DNA from: Oasisia sp. SBJ-2009
Lineage: Eukaryota > Annelida > Polychaeta > Sabellida > Siboglinidae
Direction of reading: 5' to 3'
DNA: 64,000 nucleotides
Assembly: GCA_964017155.1 (NCBI GenBank)
Contig: OZ024861.1
Span: forward strand, 14,396,412 to 14,460,411
Shown here: piece by piece, positions 36,105 through 48,222 of the stretch
How positions within the stretch are numbered: the stretch's first letter is position 1
Layout of the letters: each line of letters starts with the position of its first letter
Notes under the pieces: generated by a model
The model's input: only the letters and a program-made list of their open reading frames with translations
Database searches by the model: none
Told to the model about the DNA's origin: nothing
Translations under genes and position numbers: made by a program

Positions 36105-38355
36105 ATGATCTCTACACTTGTCTTTCAAGGAAGACATGTCAAATGCGAACCCTTGAGTTACACTATTGCAAAGAAAGAGGCACTTGTATAGGTTGCCTTT
36201 GCATGCTGATTCCTAAGTATGCTGTTTCCAGTCGAGATGAATGCGTTGTGCTTGCTGTCATGACGGTCAAAGAATCATCTACTCAACTGTATTGAGTGGG
36301 TGTATGTGTACATGCGATAATGTGTGTGGCATTGGCCGCGCGAATGGTGCTTATGCATATCAGTGTTAAGATACTTTCCGCGGTGCGATCTCGACCTCTT
36401 ACACAAGTCTCGTTTCATGTGCATTATTTTGCATCATATTTTGACATTGTGTATCTTGAAATACATCATATAGCGTGAAAAATAGCTCGATCAATCGTCT
36501 GAGTAAAACGTTTCGATTGTGAGAACTGCAACATCAAAACTAATGTCAACTCGCACTAGCTGTGATACATGTATCGATGTCATGCTATCATTGATTTGAT
36601 TCTCCCAGTGATCGGCCTACATTATCATCTACCTCACTCAACAGGTTATATAAATAAAATAACTTGATAAAACAACGCGTCACCCACTGTCGAATGACTG
36701 TTCCGCGTCGCCAATCTTCACATCATCGGGCCTGGTCGGTCAGTAATGCTGCCAGAAGTCGTCGGCCACGTGTCGCTGTATCTTCACCGGGCGCAGACAC
36801 CTGAGAAAAAACAATAAACCAGCGTTACAATGTGCACGGTGTCTAACAAAATTGAAAACAGCAGGCTCAATGCTTACATATGCCCACATTCCTTCACCCC
36901 ACTGGCGTCAAAGACGCAAAACCCACCGCGATGCGGTCGAGATTACACTAAAGAAACTGGCATCTGTCGCCAGCATTCGGCTGCGCGACACAGTAATGGC
37001 GGCAAACCGGAAGACGCGCCACAACAATACCGTGACGTCACGACGATACGGCAGACGCGCCATTTTCGTTCCCGGCGACGTCAAATTTCAAGATGGCGAC
37101 GCCTTTGATCTAAGCAAACTGGGGGGGGGGGGAGGCGCTTTCTTCCACTTTTACTTCGTTCTTTCAATGTTTTACTTGCGCTAGCCTATTTCGCAATAAG
37201 GTACACACACATAGGACTACAGTTGTGTTATGGTACGACGGCCAGTGCGATATTCGGGTACTTTTTATGCACGATGCAAGTCAATGTGCGTGGGGTATAA
37301 CACCGATTAGATTCAACAATGTCAGACTCTCTCCATTGAGTTTTAGACCAAATATATCAGGCCTGCTGCGTCCGCGCGTATTAAAACCACTACACTACCC
37401 TACCCGCGCCTCTCGTAATGAAGTTTCAAACATAGGAGCAATTGAGGTTGGCTTGCATTCTGCGCAAGTGCCTAATTCTTGTCGGAAATGGAACATAATA
37501 TTCATATTATTGTTCTCATTCACACTACACTGTATATGGTGCATACCACTCTTCGATGAGTTGTCTCAAAGTCTCAAGCAGCTTTCCACCTATGCCTAGG
37601 CAAATAGACGTTTGGACAGTATCTAATTTAACATTCGTACTGCTGAGCTTCAAACTACTACACTCAACGACATAAGTTCCCTTTATTGTGTTGGCAATCT
37701 ACTCTCTGCGATCTGGAACTCTAAAACGTGTTAACGGCGACGCCACGAGGGCTGTATGCAGGCTGCGCAAAGATGTATCTGAAGCATTATATGCCATTCC
37801 ATGCGATAAAAGACGTTCGTTCGCATACAGTCTAGATTTACTCTGTAGTGTAATACGCTTTGTAGGACGTACAATGTATGTAGCTAGCTCAACATCAATG
37901 ATTATATGATGCGACCATTGCCTGTTAGCTGCTTTGTGGTTTCGTTTTCATATTGAACTTGCGACATGTCTGCTCTTTGGTTTCAGGTCGTCCTATTTGA
38001 GACCGACGTGTGAGCGACACAGACCCTCTGAGAATGCGACGCGCGAGTAGTGATGAACCCCACGCATGTCTAGTATATCATTTCGTAGTTATCTGGGTAG
38101 TTTGGAACAACCTTTGTTTTCTCGTATGGCTCTTCGCCATCGCTGTTATGTCTAGCCTTTGGCGTTACCTGTTTGTCGGCATAGCGCTCATGACATGGCC
38201 AAAGAGCTGGCCTGTTGGCACTGATCACTGTAGCATATGATATTGTTTCCAAGGCAATGTATCAACATATGCATTCGAACTCCGTCACTACTTAGATACA
38301 AATCCGTGTGCCGAGATATGTGTGACTGCAATAAATATGGGTCTCAAAACATCGA
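36105..38355. repeat. satellite unit 10 (block II)
   Basis: Has CGCAAAACCC and GAACATAATATT but lacks the extra A. It has a private GACATAAGTTCCC near 37,670. Its end (CTACTTAGATACAAATCCGT) matches the end of unit 11. G tract of 12. Confidence 0.95.
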
Positions 38356-40602
38356 ATGATCTCTACACTTGTCTTTCAAGGAAGACATGTCAAATGCGAA
38401 CCCTTGAGTTACACTATTGCAAAGAAAGAGGCACTTGTATAGGTTGCCTTTGCATGCTGATTCCTAAGTATGCTGTTTCCAGTCGAGATGAATGCGTTGT
38501 GCTTGCTGTCATGACGGTCAAAGAATCATCTACTCAACTGTATTGAGTGGGTGTATGTGTACATGCGATAATGTGTGTGGCATTGGCCGCGCGAATGGTG
38601 CTTATGCATATCAGTGTTAAGATACTTTCCGCGGTGCGATCTCGACCTCTTACACAAGTCTCGTTTCATGTGCATTATTTTGCATCATATTTTGACATTG
38701 TGTATCTTGAAATACATCATATAGCGTGAAAAATAGCTCGATCAATCGTCTGAGTAAAACGTTTCGATTGTGAGAACTGCAACATCAAAACTAATGTCAA
38801 CTCGCACTAGCTGTGATACACGTATCGATGTCATGCTATCATTGATTTGATTCTCCCAGTGATCGGCCTACATTATCATCTACCTCACTCAACAGGTTAT
38901 ATAAATAAAATAACTTGATAAAACAACGCGTCACCCACTGTCGAATGACTGTTCCGCGTCGCCAATCTTCACATCATCGGGCCTGGTCGGTCAGTAATGC
39001 TGCCAGAAGTCGTCGGCCACGTGTCGCTGTATCTTCACCGGGCGCAGACACCTGAGAAAAAACAATAAACCAGCGTTACAATGTGCACGGTGTCTAACAA
39101 AATTGAAAACAGCAGGCTCAATGCTTACATATGCCCACATTCCTTCACCCCACTGGCGTCAAAGTCGCAAATCCCACCGCGATGCGGTCGAGATTACACT
39201 AAAGAAACTGCCATCTGTCGCCAGCATTCGGCTGCGCGACACAGTAATGGCGGCAAACCGGAAGACGCGCCACAACAATACCGTGACGTCACGACGATAC
39301 GGCAGACGCGCCATTTTCGTTCCCGGCGACGTCAAATTTCAAGATGGCGACGCCTTTGATCTAAGCAAACTGGGGGGGGAGGCGCTTTCTTCCACTTTTA
39401 CTTCGTTCTTTCAATGTTTTACTTGCGCTAGCCTATTTCGCAATAAGGTACACACACATAGGACTACAGTTGTGTTATGGTACGACGGCCAGTGCGACAT
39501 TCGGGTACTTTTTATGCACGATGCAAGTCAATGTGCGTGGGGTATAACACCGATTAGATTCAACAATGTCAGACTCTCTCCATTGAGTTTTAGACCAAAT
39601 ATATCAGGCCTGCTGCGTCCGCGCGTATTAAAACCACTACACTACCCTACCCGCGCCTCTCGTAATGAAGTTTCAAACATAGGAGCAATTGAGGTTGGCT
39701 TGCATTCTGCGAAAGTGCCTAATTCTTGTCGGAAATGGAACAGAATATTCATATTCTTGTTCTCATTCACAGTACACTGTATATGGTGCATACCACTCTT
39801 CGATGAGTTGTCTCAAAGTCTCAAGCAGCTTTCCACCTATGCCTAGGCAAATAGACGTTTGGACAGTATCTAATTTAACATTCGTACTGCTGAGCTTCAA
39901 ACTACTACACTCAACGACAGAAGTTCCCTTTATTGTGTTGGCAATCTACTCTCTGCGATCTGGAACTCTAAAACGTGTTAACGGCGACGCCACGAGGGCT
40001 GTATGCAGGCTGCGCAAAGATGTATCTGAAGCATTATATGCCATTCCATGCGATAAAAGACGTTCGTTCGCATACAGTCTAGATTTACTCTGTAGTGTAA
40101 TACGCTTTGTAGGACGTACAATGTATGTAGCTAGCTCAACATCAATGATTATATGATGCGACCATTGCCTGTTAGCTGCTTTGTGGTTTCGTTTTCATAT
40201 TGAACTTGCGACATGTCTGCTCTTTGGTTTCAGGTCGTCCTATTTGAGACCGACGTGTGAGCGACACAGACCCTCTGAGAATGCGACGCGCGAGTAGTGA
40301 TGAACCCCACGCATGTCTAGTATATCATTTCGTAGTTATCTGGGTAGTTTGGAACAACCTTTGTTTTCTCGTATGGCTCTTCGCCATCGCTGTTATGTCT
40401 AGCCTTTGGCGTTACCTGTTTGTCGGCATAGCGCTCATGACATGGCCAAAGAGCTGGCCTGTTGGCACTGATCACTGTAGCATATGATATTGTTTCCAAG
40501 GCAATGTATCAACATATGCATTCGAACTCCGTCACTACTTAGATACAAATCCGTGTGCCGAGATATGTGTGACTGCAATAAATATGGGTCTCAAAACATC
40601 GA
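38356..40602. repeat. satellite unit 11 (block II)
   Basis: 2,247 bp. AAAGTCGCAAATCC, AACTGCCATCTG and TGCGAAAGTGCC are shared with unit 12, with which it is almost identical. GATACACGTATCG near 38,816 is also shared with unit 12. G tract of 8. Confidence 0.95.
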
Positions 40603-42849
40603 ATGATCTCTACACTTGTCTTTCAAGGAAGACATGTCAAATGCGAACCCTTGAGTTACACTATTGCAAAGAAAGAGGCACTTGTATAGGTTGCCTTTGC
40701 ATGCTGATTCCTAAGTATGCTGTTTCCAGTCGAGATGAATGCGTTGTGCTTGCTGTCATGACGGTCAAAGAATCATCTACTCAACTGTATTGAGTGGGTG
40801 TATGTGTACATGCGATAATGTGTGTGGCATTGGCCGCGCGAATGGTGCTTATGCATATCAGTGTTAAGATACTTTCCGCGGTGCGATCTCGACCTCTTAC
40901 ACAAGTCTCGTTTCATGTGCATTATTTTGCATCATATTTTGACATTGTGTATCTTGAAATACATCATATAGCGTGAAAAATAGCTCGATCAATCGTCTGA
41001 GTAAAACGTTTCGATTGTGAGAACTGCAACATCAAAACTAATGTCAACTCGCACTAGCTGTGATACACGTATCGATGTCATGCTATCATTGATTTGATTC
41101 TCCCAGTGATCGGCCTACATTATCATCTACCTCACTCAACAGGTTATATAAATAAAATAACTTGATAAAACAACGCGTCACCCACTGTCGAATGACTGTT
41201 CCGCGTCGCCAATCTTCACATCATCGGGCCTGGTCGGTCAGTAATGCTGCCAGAAGTCGTCGGCCACGTGTCGCTGTATCTTCACCGGGCGCAGACACCT
41301 GAGAAAAAACAATAAACCAGCGTTACAATGTGCACGGTGTCTAACAAAATTGAAAACAGCAGGCTCAATGCTTACATATGCCCACATTCCTTCACCCCAC
41401 TGGCGTCAAAGTCGCAAATCCCACCGCGATGCGGTCGAGATTACACTAAAGAAACTGCCATCTGTCGCCAGCATTCGGCTGCGCGACACAGTAATGGCGG
41501 CAAACCGGAAGACGCGCCACAACAATACCGTGACGTCACGACGATACGGCAGACGCGCCATTTTCGTTCCCGGCGACGTCAAATTTCAAGATGGCGACGC
41601 CTTTGATCTAAGCAAACTGGGGGGGGAGGCGCTTTCTTCCACTTTTACTTCGTTCTTTCAATGTTTTACTTGCGCTAGCCTATTTCGCAATAAGGTACAC
41701 ACACATAGGACTACAGTTGTGTTATGGTACGACGGCCAGTGCGACATTCGGGTACTTTTTATGCACGATGCAAGTCAATGTGCGTGGGGTATAACACCGA
41801 TTAGATTCAACAATGTCAGACTCTCTCCATTGAGTTTTAGACCAAATATATCAGGCCTGCTGCGTCCGCGCGTATTAAAACCACTACACTACCCTACCCG
41901 CGCCTCTCGTAATGAAGTTTCAAACATAGGAGCAATTGAGGTTGGCTTGCATTCTGCGAAAGTGCCTAATTCTTGTCGGAAATGGAACAGAATATTCATA
42001 TTCTTGTTCTCATTCACAGTACACTGTATATGGTGCATACCACTCTTCGATGAGTTGTCTCAAAGTCTCAAGCAGCTTTCCACCTATGCCTAGGCAAATA
42101 GACGTTTGGACAGTATCTAATTTAACATTCGTACTGCTGAGCTTCAAACTACTACACTCAACGACAGAAGTTCCCTTTATTGTGTTGGCAATCTACTCTC
42201 TGCGATCTGGAACTCTAAAACGTGTTAACGGCGACGCCACGAGGGCTGTATGCAGGCTGCGCAAAGATGTATCTGAAGCATTATATGCCATTCCATGCGA
42301 TAAAAGACGTTCGTTCGCATACAGTCTAGATTTACTCTGTAGTGTAATACGCTTTGTAGGACGTACAATGTATGTAGCTAGCTCAACATCAATGATTATA
42401 TGATGCGACCATTGCCTGTTAGCTGCTTTGTGGTTTCGTTTTCATATTGAACTTGCGACATGTCTGCTCTTTGGTTTCAGGTCGTCCTATTTGAGGCCGA
42501 CATGTGAGCGACACAGACCCTCTGAGAATGCGACGCGCGAGTAGTGATGAACCCCACGCATGTCTAGTATATCATTTCGTAGTTATCTGGGTAGTTTGGA
42601 ACAACCTTTGTTTTCTCGTATGGCTCTTCGCCATCGCTGTTATGTCTAGCCTTTGGCGTTACCTGTTTGTCGGCATAGCGCTCATGACATGGCCAAAGAG
42701 CTGGCCTGTTGGCACTGATCACTGTAGCATATGATATTGTTTCCAAGGCAATGTATCAACATATGCATTCGAACTCCGTCACTACCTAGATACAAATCCG
42801 CGTGCAGAGATATGTGTGACTGCAATAAATATGGGTCTCAAAACATCGA
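40603..42849. repeat. satellite unit 12 (block II)
   Basis: Near-identical duplicate of unit 11 (same length, same private variants, G tract of 8) until its tail, which has GAGGCCGACATG near 42,494 and GTGCAGAGATATG. Confidence 0.95.
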
Positions 42850-45101
42850 ATGATCTCTACACTTGTCTTTCAAGGAAGACATGTCAAATGCGAACCCTTG
42901 AGTTACACTATTGCAAAGAAAGAGGCACTTGTATAGGTTGCCTTTGCATGCTGATTCCTAAGTATGCTGTTTCCAGTCGAGATGAATGCGTTGTGCTTGC
43001 TGTCATGACGGTCAAAGAATCATCTACTCAACTGTATTGAGTGGGTGTATGTGTACATGCGATAATGTGTGTGGCATTGGCCACGCGAATGGTGCTTATG
43101 CATATCAGTGTTAAGATACTTTCCGCGGTGCGATCTCGACCTCTTACACAAGTCTCGTTTCATGTGCATTATTTTGCATCATATTTTTACATTGTGTATC
43201 TTGAAATACATCATATAGCGTGAAAAATAGCTCGATCAATCGTCTGAGTAAAACGTTTCGATTGTGAGAACTGCAACATCAAAACTAATGTCAACTCGCA
43301 CTAGCTGTGATACATGTACCGATGTCATGCTATCATTGATTTGATTCTCCCAGTGATCGGCCTACATTATCATCTACCTCACTCAACAGGTTATATAAAT
43401 AAAATAACTTGATAAAACAACGCGTCACCCACTGTCGAATGACTGTTCCGCGTCGCCAATCTTCACATCATCGGGCCTGGTCGGTCAGTAATGCTGCCAG
43501 AAGTCGTCGGCCACGTGTCGCTGTATCTTCACCGGGCGCAGACACCTGAGAAAAAACAATAAGCCAGCGTTACAATGTGCACGGTGTCTAACAAAATTGA
43601 AAACAGCAGGCTCAATGCTTACATATGCCCACATTCCTTCACCCCACTGGCGTCAAAGACGCAAATCCCACCGCGATGCGGTCGAGATTACACTACAGAA
43701 ACTGGCATCTGTCGCCAGCATTCGGCTGCGCGACACAGTAATGGCGGCAAACCGTAAGACGCGCCACAACAATACCGTGACGTCACGACGATACGGCAGA
43801 CGCGCCATTTTCGTTCCCGGCGACGTCAAATTTCAATATGGCGACGCCTTTGATCTAAGCAAACTGGGGGGGGGGGGGAGGCGCTTTCTTCCACTTTTAC
43901 TTCGTTCTTTCAATGTTTTACTTGCGCTAGCCTATTTCGCAATAAGGTACACACACATAGGACTACAGTTTTGTTATGGTACGACGGCCAGTGCGCCATT
44001 CGGGTACTTTTTATGCACGATGCAAGTCAATGTGCGTGGGGTATAACACCGATTAGATTCAACAATGTCAGACTCTCTCCATTGAGTTTTAGACCAAATA
44101 TATCAGGCCTGCTGCGTCCGCGCGTATTAAAACCACTACACTACCCTACCCGCGCCTCTCGTAATGAAGTTTCAAACATAGGAGCAATTGAGGTTGGCTT
44201 GCATTCTGCGCAAGTGCCTAATTCTTGTCGGAAATGGAACAGAATATTCATATTCTTGTTCTCATTCACAGTACACTGTATATGGTGCATAGCACTCTTC
44301 GATGAGTTGTCTCAAAGTCTCAAGCAGCTTTCCACCTATGCCTAGGCAAATAGACGTTTGGACAGTATCTAATTTAACATTCGTACTGCTGAGCTTCAAA
44401 CTACTACACTCAACGACAGAAGTTCCCTTTATTGTGTTGGCAATCTACTCTCTGCGATCTGGAACTCTAAAACGTGTTAACGGCGACGCCACGAGGGCTG
44501 TATGCAGGCTGCGCAAAGATGTATCTGAAGCATTATATGCCATTCCATGCGATAAAAGACGTTCGTTCGCATACAGTCTAGATTTACTCTGTAGTGTAAT
44601 ACGCTTTGTAGGACGTACAATGTATGTAGCTAGCTCAACATCAATGATTATATGATGCGACCATTGCCTGTTAGCTGCTTTGTGGTTTCGTTTTCATATT
44701 GAACTTGCGACATGTCTGCTCTTTGGTTTCAGGTCGTCCTATTTGAGACCGACGTGTGAGCGACACAGACCCTCTGAGAATGCGACGCGCGAGTAGTGAT
44801 GAACCCCACGCATGTCTAGTATATCATTTCGTAGTTATCTGGGTAGTTTGGAACAACCTTTGTTTTCTCGTATGGCTCTTCGCCATCGCTGTTATGTCTA
44901 GCCTTTGGCGTTACCTGTTTGTCGGCATAGCGCTCATGACATGGCCAAAGAGCTGGCCTGTTGGCACTGATCACTGTAGCATATGATATTGTTTCCAAGG
45001 CAATGTATCAACATATGCATTCGAACTCCGTCACTACCTAGATACAAATCCGCGTGCCGAGATATGTGTGACTGCAATAAATATGGGTCTCAAAACATCG
45101 A
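42850..45101. repeat. satellite unit 13 (block II)
   Basis: Has several private changes: GGCCACGCGAATGG, TACCGATGTC, AATAAGCCAGC, ACACTACAGAAAC, ACCGTAAGACG, and CAATATGGCG, which destroys the YY1-like core. A stop-altering GCATAGCACTC lies near 44,289. G tract of 13. Confidence 0.95.
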
Positions 45102-47348
45102 ATGATCTCTACACTTGTCTTTCAAGGAAGACATGTCAAATGCGAACCCTTGAGTTACACTATTGCAAAGAAAGAGGCACTTGTATAGGTTGCCTTTGCA
45201 TGCTGATTCCTAAGTATGCTGTTTCCAGTCGAGATGAATGCGTTGTGCTTGCTGTCATGACGGTCAAAGAATCATCTACTCAACTGTATTGAGTGGGTGT
45301 ATGTGTACATGCGATAATGTGTGTGGCATTGGCCGCGCGAATGGTGCTTATGCATATCAGTGTTAAGATACTTTCCGCGGTGCGATCTCGACCTCTTACA
45401 CAAGTCTCGTTTCATGTGCATTATTTTGCATCATATTTTGACATTGTGTATCTTGAAATACATCATATAGCGTGAAAAATAGCTCGATCAATCGTCTGAG
45501 TAAAACGTTTCGATTGTGAGAACTGCAACATCAAAACTAATGTCAACTCGCACTAGCTGTGATACATGTATCGATGTCATGCTATCATTGATTTGATTCT
45601 CCCAGTGATCGGCCTACATTATCATCTACCTCACTCAACAGGTTATATAAATAAAATAACTTGATAAAACAACGCGTCACCCACTGTCGAATGACTGTTC
45701 CGCGTCGCCAATCTTCACATCATCGGGCCTGGTCGGTCAGTAATGCTGCCAGAAGTCGTCGGCCACGTGTCGCTGTATCTTCACCGGGCGCAGACACCTG
45801 AGAAAAAACAATAAACCAGCGTTACAATGTGCACGGTGTCTAACAAAATTGAAAACAGCAGGCTCAATGCTTACATATGCCCACATTCCTTCACCCCACT
45901 GGCGTCAAAGTCGCAAATCCCACCGCGATGCGGTCGAGATTACACTAAAGAAACTGCCATCTGTCGCCAGCATTCGGCTGCGCGACACAGTAATGGCGGC
46001 AAACCGGAAGACGCGCCACAACAATACCGTGACGTCACGACGATACGGCAGACGCGCCATTTTCGTTCCCGGCGACGTCAAATTTCAAGATGGCGACGCC
46101 TTTGATCTAAGCAAACTGGGGGGGGAGGCGCTTTCTTCCACTTTTACTTCGTTCTATCAATGTTTTACTTGCGCTAGCCTATTTCGCAATAAGGTACACA
46201 CACATAGGACTACGGTTGTGTTATGGTACGACGGCCAGTGCGACATTCGGGTACTTTTTATGCACGATGCAAGTCAATGTGCGTGGGGTATAACACCGAT
46301 TAGATTCAACAATGTCAGACTCTCTCCATTGAGTTTTAGACCAAATATATCAGGCCTGCTGCGTCCGCGCGTATTAAAACCACTACACTACCCTACCAGC
46401 GCCTCTCGTAATGAAGTTTCAAACATAGGAGCACTTGAGGTTGGCTTGCATTCTGCGCAAGTGCCTAATTCTTGTCGGAAATGGAACAGAATATTCATAT
46501 TCTTGTTCTCATTCACAGTACACTGTATATGGTGCATACCACTCTTCGATGAGTTGTCTCAAAGTCTCAAGCAGCTTTCCACCTATGCCTAGGCAAATAG
46601 ACGTTTGGACAGTATCTAATTTAACATTCGTACTGCTGAGCTTCAAACTACTACACTCAACGACAGAAGTTCCCTTTATTGTGTTGGCAATCTACTCTCT
46701 GCGATCTGAAACTCTAAAACGTGTTAACGGCGACGCCACGAGGGCTGTATGCAGGCTGCGCAAAGATGTATCTGAAGCATTATATGCCATTCCATGCGAT
46801 AAAAGACGTTCGTTCGCATACAGTCTAGATTTACTCTGTAGTGTAATACGCTTTGTAGGACGTACAATGTATGTAGCTAGCTCAACATCAATGATTATAT
46901 GATGCGACCATTGCCTGTTAGCTGCTTTGTGGTTTCATTTTCATATTGAACTTGCGACACGTCTGCTCTTTGGTTTCAGGTCGTCCTATTTGAGACCGAC
47001 ATGTGAGCGACACAGACCCTCTGAGAATGCGACGCGCGAGTAGTGATGAACCCCACGCATGTCTAGTATATCATTTCGTAGTTATCTGGGTAGTTTGGAA
47101 CAACCTTTGTTTTCTCGTATGGCTCTTCGCCATCGCTGTTATGTCTAGCCTTTGGCGTTACCTGTTTGTCGGCATAGCGCTCATGACATGGCCAAAGAGC
47201 TGGCCTGTTGGCACTGATCACTGTAGTATATGATATTGTTTCCAAGGCAATGTATCAACATATGCATTCGAACTCCGTCACTACCTAGATACAAATCCGC
47301 GTGCCGAGATATGTGTGACTGCAATAAATATGGGTCTCAAAACATCGA
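45102..47348. repeat. satellite unit 14 (block II)
   Basis: Shares AAAGTCGCAAATCC and AACTGCCATCTG with units 11 and 12 although unit 13 lacks them. Private changes include CTACCAGCGCC and GATCTGAAAC. G tract of 8. Confidence 0.95.
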
Positions 47349-48118
47349 ATGATCTCTACACTTGTCTTTCAAGGAAGACATGTCAAATGCGAACCCTTGA
47401 GTTACACTATTGCAAAGAAAGAGGCACTTGTATAGTTTGCCTTTGCATGCTGATTCCTAAGTATGCTGTTTCCAGTCGAGATGAATGCGTTGTGCTTGCT
47501 GTCATGACGGTCAAAGAATCATCTACTCAACTGTATTGAGTGGGTGTATGTGTACATGCGATAATGTGTGTGGCATTGGCCGCGCGAATGGTGCTTATGC
47601 ATATCAGTGTTAAGATACTTTCCGCGGTACGATCTCGACCACTTACACAAGTCTCGTTTCATGTGCATTATTTTGCATCATATTTTGACATTGTGTATCT
47701 TGAAATACATCATATAGCGTGAAAAATAGCTCGATCAATCGTCTGAGTAAAACGTTTCGATTGTGAGAACTGCAACATCAAAACTAATGTCAACTCACAC
47801 TAGCTGTGACACATGTATCGATGTCATGCTATCATTGATTTGATTCTCCCAGTGATCGGCCTACATTATCATCTACCTCACTCAACAGGTTATATAAATA
47901 AAATAACTTTATAAAACAACGCGTCACCCACTGTCGAATGACTGTTCCGCGTCGCCAATCTTCACATCATCGGGCCTGGTCGGTCAGTAATGCTGCCAGA
48001 AGTCGTCGGCCACGTGTCGCTGTATCTTCACCGGGCGCAGTCACCTGAGAAAAAACAATAAACCAGCGTTACAATGTGCACGGTGTCTAACAAAATTGAA
48101 AACAGCAGGCTCAATGCT

Positions 48119-48125
48119 TACATAT
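48119..48125. repeat. target site duplication, left copy
   Basis: TACATAT, matching 52,150-52,156. In intact units the site reads CTTACATATGCCCACATT as a single copy. Confidence 0.85.
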
Positions 48126-48146
48126 TTAACAAGATTTAACAAGATT
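48125..48146 (-). repeat. LINE tail, two 10-bp repeats
   Basis: TTTAACAAGA occurs twice (48,125-48,134 and 48,135-48,144) plus TT. It replaces a poly-A tail, as in CR1/L2 elements, and one base overlaps the target duplication. Confidence 0.85.
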
Positions 48147-48174
48147 GCCACCTAGAGAATCAACTCTAGATGGC
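48147..48174 (-). other. 3' UTR stem-loop of the LINE
   Basis: On the minus strand GCCATCTAGAG, loop TTGATT, CTCTAGGTGGC: an 11-bp stem with one G-T wobble and a 6-nt loop, directly before the tail repeats. Such 3' hairpins are recognised by the RT of several LINEs. Confidence 0.75.
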
Positions 48175-48222
48175 AGGTGGACAAGGAAGCCGTTTGGCTT
48201 ATCGAGAGTCCAACCTATCTAT

